Below are positions 51,101-61,676 of a stretch of 64,000 bases of DNA, one piece after another. Source of the DNA: Morella rubra (taxonomy: Eukaryota > Streptophyta > Magnoliopsida > Fagales > Myricaceae); contig CM025855.1 of NCBI GenBank assembly GCA_003952965.2, positions 28,344,907 through 28,408,906 on the forward strand, given 5' to 3'. The notes under the pieces were generated by a model. The model ran no database searches, was not told the DNA's origin, and saw nothing but the letters and a program-made list of their open reading frames with translations. The first letter of the stretch is position 1. Every line of letters begins with the position of its first letter. The position numbers and the translations under genes are program-made.

Positions 51101-54100
51101 GTAACTAGAAAATGCGTTCGTACTATTTTAAATAAGAAAGATTAGTACACTTCTGAAGGTTGGAATGACAAATTTGGCGTTAAATAAAATTGTCATTACA
51201 TTGAGTGCCAAAGTGAGTTAGTTCTCAAAGTACGCCGGCACCCCAGGATATGATGCATAATTTTGGTTTGATAGTACGTGTTCTTTGCTCAGAGAATCGG
51301 AAATATATTGACTAGGTAACACCACTATCTACAAGAAACAACAGTAGTTGCTTCTATGTATGGTAAAGGACACGTCAACATCAGGTGAGATGGGTGAGGT
51401 TGCTATGGCACATTGCGATGCGTCTTTCTAATGGGGAGAGGGAAACCTGAAGAATTTAAATGTACGGATCGTTTGTGTTGGTTTTACAGAGCGATTATAT
51501 TGAGTTGTTATGTTGTTATCTTCTTGGTTATAATGAATAGCGATAATTATGAGGTGTCTTAGGCCAAGGGCATAAGTAGCTTACTCGATCAGCTTGATTG
51601 TGGAAATTTTTCAGCCATTCATCGTCAGCAAAGTTATTTTCTCTTAACAGGCTTCTACGGTGAAGCCTATCTAGAGATTTGTTTATTTGCTATAGGACAG
51701 AAATTGAGGCAGGCGGTGATATTGGAACAGGGGGCATTTAAGAAAGTGCTAGATCTCAAAAGTATAGTCTGTTGATAGGTCGACGTGCTTATTTTATTTG
51801 TTCAACTCGTTTTTCAAGTTTATATGTTGGAGCCGATGGACAGGTCTTGTTGCCGTGCATGGTGGTGGATAGAGACCCTGAATAGTGTTTCTTGCTCAAT
51901 TGGCACTTTGTTGGACCGAAGGCTCAATTGGCAATAGTATAACAAGGTAATTTATGGGATCAATATATGTTGTTTACCATCAGTTCAACGTACCTGCAAT
52001 GTTCCTATGACACACAGGTGGTGAAATTTTTACGGGCTTTCAATGCTGGAACTACTAATATTTTGTACACATTGCATTGTGTTTTGGGTATCTCCAAACT
52101 ACCAATGTTAGACACTTTTCATCTGGCCAATATAACTTATCACCTCTATTTTTGGACATAATTGTATTCCTTTATGCTAGCCAACGTGTTTATACGACTT
52201 TGCACGTCTCGGGCGCTTTCTTGAATTAAATTAATTATCTGGGCTTGAAAACTTAAGAATTGTACAGAAATATCTTTGGAATAATGATGCATAAGTGGTC
52301 AAATCTGGAGTTTTGATATATCGATCTTTAGTCTGAGAAAATTATGAACGTAGGTGGTCGTGGGATTAGTTATGTGTTGCGGTAGAAATTTTTGTAGTAG
52401 GTTTAAAAAAGGTGCGTACTAATGAGTTCAGATAATTGGTAGATCTTACGAGTGTAAGACGTTCAAAGCTATGGTTTTGTGGTTGTGAACAATATTCGTT
52501 TTCGCAACGTGAATGTTTGTATAGTCTCTTATTTGGAGAATATATCTGTAGTTTATGTATTCTGATTTCTGTATTGGTGGCAACAAAAAGAATCAGCCAT
52601 TGTAATATGGTGCGTGCTTTTCTCCATCCTATATCTTGATATCCTTGCATCTGGCTACACACTAATGATGACACTGTTCCCTAATGCCCACTGCAAATGA
52701 GGCTAGGCTAGGTATTTTGGAAGCAGCAAACGGAGGACTTTAGTACGTATGCGAGGCAATCGACCATTGAAATCGTGCTGGTGCTAAACACAATCCAGTA
52801 GGGTGCAGTGGTTTGTTGGGGGGGTGGTGGTATTGGTTAGAGTCGTGGATTGTTTGAGGAGACTAACGAAAGAGCTACTCTCTCCCTAAGGGCTCGATGA
52901 CATAGTTAGATGCAGTCACCAGTAAGGTTTCTTAGGCTGGTCCTATTCTATCTAACTCTATCTAGAGTAACGACTTGCAACACGATGATGGTGAGTTTGT
53001 GGGGGAGATTATTTTGCCCAATTGATGGTGACGACAATGAGTCTGCATCTCCTTAAGACGGTCACTGCAAGCAATATTAAGTGGAACATCAATGTCCAAT
53101 CAGACGACAAGTAGTCTTTACCGAGAAAGATAATAATCATCAGTTTTGCTATTTAGGAAGATCTGTGCCGACTATATGGGTCGAATATGCTTATTTCGTA
53201 AGTGATGCATGTGGGTCTTGCCTTCGTTTGAGTTTGGATCGTCATTAAGCACCAGAAGAAGGGCCTCAAGATGCAGTTTGTAACTTCAGATTCTTGGGTT
53301 TCACAGCGGATATGTCAGCAAATCTTCGAGATTTTCTCTAAGGTAATGTTGTTTTAATTAAGTTGATCTGAAAGATTTTGAAATAGTTCAAATTTTCAAT
53401 CAGGTCTTATCTCTGAGTAAAAAGACGTCCAAGGATTAAACGCTAAGCGGATGCATAAGTGCTGAATTTTTTTGAATGGGGTAGGAAACACATCCATGCT
53501 TGCAAGTTTTGAGATGTAATATTGGATGACATTAAAAAAGTGGGAGGATAGGGTACAAGTGCTCTTACGTTAAAGAATGCTATGCTAGATAAGTAGATCA
53601 GCTAGATTGCGACAATTGGATTTTATTTACTAAACGAGTAAACGCATCCATGGCACATGGGGTAAAGTAGTAAAGGCTGTTCAGCTATTGGATGAGATCA
53701 ATACAAATGCGAGGTGGCTATATTAAAGATCAACTACAAAATAGATCTTAGCGTAGCGACGTGTGAGACCTTTTTGTCAGAACTTCAGCTCAATGCCTTC
53801 TTTTCCAGAACAAAGGTTACACGGGGTATCATCAGTAAGACAATATTTGAAAATCGCGTGTGGATCAAAAAATAATGGTCATGATCTCTTCCCGAGCAGA
53901 GGAATATACTGTGAAGAGTTTTCAAGGGTCAATCGTTTAAATTCTGCTAGTAGTCCTAGTATCCATAGATGAAATATATCCTCCACAGCAGTATATGGGT
54001 TTCTAAATAATTATGAGCATGTTACCGCAATTCATATGGTGCTATAGTCGTTCATTAAGAACTGCGACGGATGTAGAATATCCGTATCATGGGTTGGTTT

Positions 54101-55980
54101 ATTTTAAATATATTTGAATTAGCTGAGTAACAAATACAAATTACACTCATCTGGCTCTCTGAGGATGCGATTATTGCTAAATAGTGTCTAATGGGTTTTT
54201 CCGCTTGCGAGTGATTGGGGTTGGCCTGTCGAGCGCTCTGTTTGGTGGGGTCATTTTAGTATGGTGCATGTAAATATAGTTTGCCGTCTTGCTGAGTTAC
54301 GTCGATGGTGTAGCGCAAATGGCAACTACGTTGTGGTGTAATCATTTGTAATTTAGAGAAGAGAGAGTGTGAGTGTTATATCGTGATTACTTGTTGGGGG
54401 GAAGAGTTTCCATCTATGTGCAGTATAGCATTCGTCATTTCGTAATTGCATGGCTGGTTGGGTCAATGAATATATAATGTCGTGGCCTTTTATTCTCCTT
54501 TCCACTCTGGTTAGGATTCTTTTACGATCTTTCGTGCAGGATAGAGAATTCCATAGATAGAAAATTGCGAGTGCATTGTTCTAACGCTGGATACAGAGGA
54601 TATAATTTGTTTATGCAGGTGGTACTAGAATATTTGGTGTTTTTCAGGATTTATGGGGTTAAGGAGGGGATATATTTTTGAAAAGTCTTACGGGCTAGTT
54701 GGCTAATTGCCTTTTGTTGGCCATATGCAGTCTGAAATATTGATGTGTTAAGTCTTTAAGGAGGGAGGGAGGGTGGAGAAAGATTTTGAATATTAGGTGC
54801 GTGTGTGCGGCAAGGGCGGGCTAAGGGCATTAGACGTGTGATGGACAGATGTAGTGTGGTCCACTTTGCGGTGCGAGGGAGGAAGAGATAGTTACAAGAG
54901 AACGTTCTTAATTTTTCCTGTTCTAATCGAAAAGAGAGTTGAAGAAGGGGAGAAATCTTTTAGTGGCGGAAATGTTAGGGGATGTCTGTTGAAGAGAACA
55001 AAGCTTCAGTTAAAAGGGAGGGAAGCAATAGGTGCAGGTTAGAGTAGAATCGAGGCGGCGGGGCGGGGCGGGGAGACACCAGTACTGACATTAGCGGGGG
55101 GGGGGAAGAGAATCAACTTTGAAAGAAACTCGAGTGTTATAAATTGTAAGTGCCAACGGGCGTAGGTATTGCTGAGTCTGCTGATATGTGAGGGGATGTG
55201 GTCTGTTGTTGGGTTGGTGGTGCGTCTAGGTATAGGCAATGTGCCGAGTGATGATTGTGTGAACCTTCGTGTTGACGACGTTGGTACAGTTTTTTGGCAA
55301 ATGTTGTGCGGATCGTTGGACACTAATATAGTGAATGTGCAATTTTAAAATTACAATACAAGTCCATTCTGATTTTTTCTATATAAGAGTTATACTTGTA
55401 TTACTGGTGTGAGTGGTCTCAAATTTGGATGTGAACATATATTTTTGAACACATAGATTATAATAATTACGATAGTCAAGAAATTACAGTAGATAGCTTT
55501 TTCATTATTATGGGTTGCTGTGGATGAATTCTTAATTCATCTTAGAACTTCTACCGGTTTTCTAGCAGATACAAGATATTTTATTTGGGATGATAAAAAA
55601 TGGCAGAGTGTGTCATAATATAGTTCTTTTGCATTATGATTAAAATTATTAGCGTATATCTTTGATAAACAGTCTCGATTACGCACATCTGACATCATTC
55701 TACATTTAACGTTGAGACATCATCATTGATTCTACATTTATTTGTTTTTCAAGTTGCTATTCGTTGGTGTCTGGGCAAATGCTTTTTATTGTATGTCCTG
55801 GCTCATAAGAGTAGTTTTAAACACAATCATAATTCATTTGAGTCTATGTATGACTATTTGTAGGAAGGTGCAATTTTTCGGCCATGTTTGGGAGAGGGCA
55901 TCTTATTAATTATATTATTTTTTTATTTTCTGTAATTTTTCATTTTCTGGTTATACAGATAGCAAGAACATAAACCTTTG
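48180..55980. other. G+T-skewed block without recognisable genes
   Basis: Nearly 8 kb in which the plus strand is rich in G and T and poor in C. For example, 52801-52860 counts 30 G, 21 T, 7 A and 2 C. Long A/T homopolymers, frequent elsewhere in the window, are scarce here, and the longest reading frame is about 102 codons with no known domain. I saw no LTRs, primer-binding site, transposase or RNA gene. It may be an old decayed insertion, a non-coding transcribed unit or unusual assembly sequence; nothing seen decides between them. Confidence 0.55.
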
Positions 55981-56647
55981 TGCCTATTTTTTTTATTCTC
56001 TTGCATAGTGACATCTAGGAAGGAGGATTGTTCTCGCCTTTATAGCAGTTGGAGATGCCAAGGTGGTAGCATCGTTTTTCTGCTACATCTGACGTAGGCT
56101 TATCATATTTTTCAAGCGCAGCACAGAGAAATGCAAGTGCACAGACACTTCCATATCAACCTCAATTCATGAGATAATGACTGCTACTCCAAAAAAGAAG
56201 GGGGGGCGGGTTATAACACCATACCAGAGAATAAAAAAAGGCCAACCAGATCATGAATGGTCAGAGAAATATGCTTTTACCCTGTATCAAAACAACTATA
56301 GCAGACAAGTCCAGAAAACTTAAACTATTGGCTAAAGGAATGGATGAGCTTTTTGTTCTGACAAGCACCCAACAGGTTAATAATTGCCTACTAAATGACA
56401 TTTAAGGATTGAAAGACATATAAAGCATACCTTCAAAGCATGTGATATATCACAGACAAAACCTTTTCTTTAAAATACAGATCCACAATTCAGAACTATC
56501 AACACCATTACTAGAGATTTTTCACCATGATATAAATGCTATCTTTTTCAACCAACAATACCAGACCCACTTTAAAAGCAAAATTCGTAATCAGCAATTT
56601 TCCTTCATACTACATTAGTCTAAGCAATCAGCTAAACAGAAACTTAC

Positions 56648-58100
56648 AGCAAGAGCCTCTGAAACGTGCTCTAGATGCTTTGTCAAGTTTGAAACAGCAC
56701 TGGCCATATTACGCTTTGTCACGTACATAAGATCGGAGAATTTAAGGCCCTAATCATAATGGAAGAAAGGTGAAAAGAAAAATTAGGATCCCCAAAGGGT
56801 ATATACAGTTTTCAGAAATCCACCAACAAGAATTAAATTAGACAACTGTATGCATTAAAAATAAAGGTGGATAAATGCAAGATTGGTAAAAAAAAATCCA
56901 AGAAGTTTTATGCTTCGACTACAGAAGCAACCTAAATTAGAGAATTAATGAGAACATTTAGATACCTTCCACCACATGTAGCCATAACCCAATGCCCCCA
57001 AGGTAGCAGCTGGAACTATGAAAGATGATAAGTTACCTGGAAAAACAAAAAGGTAAAATTAAACCCCCCCAAAAAAAACAACCACAATATACCTCAGATG
57101 CATTGAAAGACGGATTATTCATTAATAACTAGCAGTTTCAGAAAATTAAATCAAGGAGACAAATGCATAATGCCTTGAGAACCACGTAGTTATTGCAAAA
57201 AAGGAAAGTAATTGGAATCATCCAAAAACAAAGGGAAATAACCAAAGACCGTAATTAGAAATTGTTTACGTATGTTATACCAATTTGGCCATTACTCCCA
57301 TTCAGCACAGTAATCTGACGTGACGAGGCTAGTTGTCGAACCTCCATTGCCAATCGACGAACCTACACATAGACAAGTAGGATTTCGGTACACTGGATAT
57401 CTAAGTCCCATAAGCGCTTAGCAAAATAAAGACAAAAAAAAAACAGAGAGAGAGAATCGCCTCAATGATTTAGTAAATATTCATCCGCAATACCTTGGAC
57501 GCCGACGATCAGAATACTCGGCGTCGCCATCCGCGTGCTCCCCAGTTTTTTCCATTCCCTTTATCAGTGACTGTGAAAACAAACGGGTAATCAACGTTAG
57601 ATAAATAAATCAACCGTGGAAAATATTCAACTTTTTGGCCAACCATGCACTCCGCTTAATTTTCTAGGTTCCATGAGCTTTCCAAAACAACCAGAAAACA
57701 AATGCGATTGACAAAAATCTGTCCAGTTTACAACTCAAAAGTTTGAAGATAAGAGATGAAATGGAACAAAAAGGAAACAGGAGCAAACAAGCTTGTCACA
57801 AAACAAATAATTAAAAAAAGGTGCGATGTATGACTAAATAAACGGAGCAATATTTGAACAAGCAGTAAAATTGGCAGAGTTTGAAAAAAGTACCTGAAGT
57901 TCGCCGAGCACGTCCGATAATTTTCCGTTCTTAAGCAAGATGGTACCAGTGTATCCTGCACAAAGAAGAACACTCTCAGATCAGAATAGCGCACAGCTGA
58001 TTAAGGGAGTATTCAGACGTGATCGGATTGGAGAAAGAAAAGTACCTGCTCCGACCAAGATCAAGATCCGGGACAGCCCCATGCCGGCTTGCATAGCCAT
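56648..58100 (-). pseudogene. DUF1664 family protein gene, 5' part only, one exon junction out of phase
   Basis: Six GT-AG exons on the minus strand: 58100-58046, 57955-57894, 57570-57494, 57362-57281, 57036-56966, 56749-56648. They encode MAMQAGMGLSRILILVGAG (a membrane-like N-terminus), TGTILLKNGKLSDVLGELQ, SLIKGMEKTGEHADGDAEYSD, VRRLAMEVRQLASSRQITVL, LGALGYGYMWWKG and FSDLMYVTKRNMASAVSNLT, the start of the plant DUF1664 domain. Exon 3 is 77 nt, so its donor leaves phase 2, whereas exon 4 must be read in phase 0. Exon 3 also ends DRRRPR where relatives have an AIAVQ-like sequence. Exons for the rest of the domain (relatives continue with a helical HLTQRIQNLD-type segment) were not found below 56648, where the skewed block begins. 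The function of the family is not established. Confidence 0.75.
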
Positions 58101-58488
58101 GGCGGAGTTTGGCGAGTCAGAAAACCCTCGGCGGAGAGATAAGGCCGTGGATTCGGGGGAGGTGTGCGAGCGAGGTCGAGGCTTCCCTGAGATGGCGTAC
58201 GCAGGTAGCTATTTATTTAGGTTAATTACATTTCGTACCCCTGTGGTTTTATCGCATTTACATTTTACATTTCCAATATATCAATTTTAAGATATTTAAC
58301 CCATATGTTTTGGACGTTTTACGTTTTGCACCCTACAGTTACATTTTCTGTAATTTTGGACGGAACGAAGAACCACGTGCACCGCCCGTGACAATTTTTT
58401 CCTATTTTGCCAGCCATTTTCGAATTATCTGGACGTTGGTACCGGGATGAGTTGACGAAAAGGACGACTTGGACCTCGACCTCACCTG

Positions 58489-58511
58489 TCTCTCTCTCTC
58501 TCTCTCTCTCT
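58489..58511. repeat. (CT)n microsatellite
   Basis: A pure CT run just upstream of the captured MYB start codon, probably from the 5' UTR of the donor gene. Confidence 0.95.
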
Positions 58512-58651
58512 ACACATCTTTTCTACCAAAACTCCTTACAAATCCACTCAGAGCTACTTTCCAGCCGTTGCAGACAGTTCACCTAGGATTCAACAAACTT
58601 GCTGCTTAAGGATACGTTCTCCCTCACTGCAGGGTGGGTCATGCTCCAAAA

Positions 58652-59324
58652 ATGGGAAGGCACTCCTGCTGTTATAAGCAGAAGCTAAGAAAAGGGCTAT
58701 GGTCACCTGACATGCTTCTGAGGCATATTACCAAGTATGGCCATGGGTGTTGGAGCTCTGTCCCTAAAGCAAGCTAGTGGACTAACCTCTCCCTGCGTTT
58801 CCTTATCCCCCAAAGTAAGCGTCTCTGCAATGTTCAGAAAAAGATCAATTTAATATCTCATCTCCATGTGATGTATTCGCAGGTCTGCAAAGGTGTGGGA
58901 AGAGCTGCAGATTGAGGTGGATCAACTACTTGAAGCCTGATTTGAAGAGAGGCACATTCTCACAGGAGGAAGAGAACCTTATAGTTGAACTTCATGCAGT
59001 TTCTCGGGAATAGATAAATTTCTGTCTCTTACCATCTTCCCCTGGTTCGAGCAATCAGTAATTTCCTTAACATTTCTTGGCTTCCCCAGGTGGTCTCAGA
59101 TTGCTGCGCAGTTGCCTGGAAGAACTGACAATGAAATAAAGAATCTATGGAACTCGTGCTTAGAGAAGAAGCTCAGGCAGAGAGGCATTGACCCCATCCC
59201 ACAAAACCACTCCATGAAGTTGAGAATGGAGAGGAGAAAGATACAACACACCAAAAGCGAGATAAAAATGTCGGTGGTATCCAATGAGCTGAATCTCAGA
59301 ATTCAAAGCAAGAAGCAGCTTTAG
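58652..59324 (+). pseudogene. Captured R2R3-MYB transcription factor fragment (MYB61/50/86-like)
   Basis: Exon 1 from ATG 58652 reads MGRHSCCYKQKLRKGLWSP, then LLRHITKYGHGCWSSVPK, the start of the R2 repeat, and meets TAG at 58775. Exon 2 from 58883 reads [20 protein letters not shown] then [19 protein letters not shown]. Exon 3 from 59090 reads WSQIAAQLPGRTDNEIKNLW, NSCLEKKLRQRGIDP and ends at 59324. The breaks are: about three residues missing in SP-EEDEK-LL of R2; an extra T near 59001 shifting the frame in VLGN; and the exon 2 donor GT changed to AT at 59014. Both introns are kept, so the capture was of genomic DNA, not cDNA. The C-terminal activation region is mostly absent. It lies wholly inside the TIR element. 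Confidence 0.93.
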
Positions 59325-59541
59325 TTGAACAGAGACCAGGATGAGTTGGCGAAAATGGAGGGGCAAAATGGGAAAAAATTGGCACGGTCCTTCGTTCCCT
59401 CCAAAATGACAGAAAATGTGACGGTGGGGGTGCATAAAATGTCTCAAATGAGTCAAATGTCTTAAAATTGATATTTCAGGATATAAAGTGTAAATGTTAT
59501 AAAATTATAAAAGTACAAAGTATAATTAATCTTTTTATTTA

Positions 59542-60487
59542 TCATCCCTCCTTTGAAAACGATGGGTTGGATTCAAGTAGAAACCTACTTCATTAATAAT
59601 ACCAAAATATTATAATTATCACTTCTGATGATGATGACATTAACTATATTAACTAAAAGAAACCCTAATTACAACAGGCTCGACAAAATTAAACATTATC
59701 TTCGTATTCAACCACGTGGCACATGGATTCTTCACGCCTGTTTCACGAGGTCTATATGTCAACAAAATAAATAAATTGAAAATATTCTGATTTTTTTTTT
59801 CTGTCATTTTCCTAGATTTGTGGGAAATTCCATGTCAACGTGGATAAGATTGTGGGGGTAGGTTGTGAGTTGAGAACATTTAGATCCGATCCTTGCACTT
59901 TCTTCAGGAATCACAATTTGCTTACCAAACATGGGAAAACAGAGGTTAAAAGCTTCTAAGAATTCACTAAGGTGGAAAATGACAGCAATAGTTCAATTTC
60001 TTATTCTAAGCCCTTTCTACCCTGCTTTACTGTTGTTATGGAAATATAAAAAGTTACCTAGAAAGGGATTCAATTATTTTATATTCTGTATGCAACCGAC
60101 AACTGAATGGAAAAAGTGGAAAAATCATAGCTCTACTTTTGCACCCCAACTGCCATCAAAGACTAAACATATTTTAACCCAAACATGTTTTGTTTTGGTT
60201 TTTGAAGAAAAAAAAATGTCCTTGTTCTGATACATATTTGAAATTCAAATTTTAAAATTAAAACTTTAACCAAAACCAAAACCTATTTCCAAACAAGCCT
60301 GAGTAACAGAACGCTGCACAGGAAAATTAGCAGAGTCCTTCCTTCTTTGATTTCCTATAATGACTCCAGTAAGTCAAATATGGTATGTTGCTTCGAGAGA
60401 CCCGGGCCTCCTAAGACACAAGCGTCGTTTGATGAATAATGTTTGCATTCAAGAATTTATTGAATATGCAGTATCCCAAAAGAAAGT
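59542..60487. other. Intergenic DNA
   Basis: AT-rich spacer between the MYB-carrying transposon and the zinc-knuckle gene. The 99-codon plus-strand frame at 59931-60230 has no recognisable domain and is probably chance. Confidence 0.5.
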
Positions 60488-61640
60488 TCATTGCTTTCCT
60501 TCTGCAGATTGAGGATTAACCACAATGGGATTCATAATTCTAATAGGGCATGTCCGGATATTGTGGCCTCTCTCTTGACAAAATTGGCAAGTGCATGTTC
60601 TGCTCCCAGCACGAAAGATTCTTTTGGCATTAGTACCACTCGGACTTACCCCCGTCACCTGGGGGCAAGTCCTGCGATTGTGTCCACTTTGAGAACATTG
60701 TCTGCAACGATGCTTTCTTGTAATGCTGTTTCCGTGATTGCTTGACCTGGACTTCCTGCAGCTTCTTCTGTTATGCCCCTTCTCTCCACACAACCTACAC
60801 CTGAACTGTCTACGAATCAAACTATCCTTTAGTTCTGGACAGTAGTGTCTCCTGTGCCCCTCTCGTCCACAATTTTTGCAGTAAAATTTCACCCCTGCAT
60901 CATAGCAGGAAAATTGATTTACATTAATGTGAGTACCAGCTATTTCCAGAACATACAACAATAAACCACGTCTCTCATCCAAAGCCCATCTGTTATGAAA
61001 GGTACTCTTGACACTATTAAGTTACTTCCAGATCACTGGAACGTCTATTTTGAAGAGGAGAGAGGGGCGACCAGGTGGTTTTGTAGCAATCATGGAGAAT
61101 ACCACAATGACAGAAGAACATTAGCTCTCGAATGGTGCAACTGTAAAATCTCCAATCTTCAGCATCCAAATAAATATTATTTCATGCAAACTATGTCACT
61201 CCATAGTGTTAACCGGAATTCTTTAAACCAGAAAAAGGGCACGGAGGACTGAGTGCTCAGAATTCCAAGAAACCCACCCAATCATGGTACCATAGTTGCA
61301 GTTAATCAATACTAAGAAGTTACATCACTAAGTAGTTCCCAAAAAAGCCCAGGACAAAAATTGTAATCCAGGTAAACAAGGACAAAATGTACACATTGAC
61401 AGAAAGCTATTGACAGTGAACCTTGGTGAATAAGAGCAGACCTTTCATAGCAATGCTCCTCTTGCGACGGTTTTCTGGATCACTAAAGAAAGCTTTTAAA
61501 GCTTCAGAAGCACGCCTTCGTGCTGCAGCTGTACCTTTGGCTTTCTACATAACATATATATCCCAGCATAGGTTTTCAATATCATTGGAAATTAAAGGTT
61601 CAATCAACTTCCAGGTTACCAAAATAATAAAATGAACTGC

Positions 61641-61676
<36 letters not shown>

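Larger units (their letters stand above)
58445..59355. repeat. 17 bp direct repeat flanking the captured MYB segment
   Basis: GGATGAGTTGACGAAAA at 58445-58461 and GGATGAGTTGGCGAAAA at 59339-59355 lie in the same orientation on either side of the MYB fragment and differ at one base. They mark where acquired DNA joins element DNA. Confidence 0.85.
58210..59541. mobile_element. Pack-type TIR transposon carrying a MYB gene fragment
   Basis: The element spans 58220-59531. Left end GGTTAATTACATTTCGTAC and right end, reverse complemented, GATTAATTATACTTTGTAC start inverted repeats of about 200 bp. Both arms contain ATATCAATTTTAAGA, TTTTGGACGGAACGAAG or its variant, and ATTTTTTCCYATTTTGCC. Flanks TATTTATTTA (58210-58219) and TTTTTATTTA (59532-59541) match at 9 of 10 positions as a target duplication, fitting a Mutator-like element. 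There is no transposase. The interior, about 58480-59330, is a captured R2R3-MYB fragment. The insertion lies about 120 bp upstream of the DUF1664 start codon. Confidence 0.85.

Noticed and set aside
48180-55980. Skewed block as an LTR retrotransposon or organelle insertion
   Set aside because: No LTR pair, primer-binding site, polyprotein motif or organelle gene could be seen; origin left open.
59931-60230. 99-codon plus-strand frame
   Set aside because: No domain, AT-rich composition and no splice or homology support.
60995-61252. 85-codon plus-strand frame in an intron of the zinc-knuckle gene
   Set aside because: No family resemblance, and the intron is flanked by good GT-AG sites in the opposite direction.
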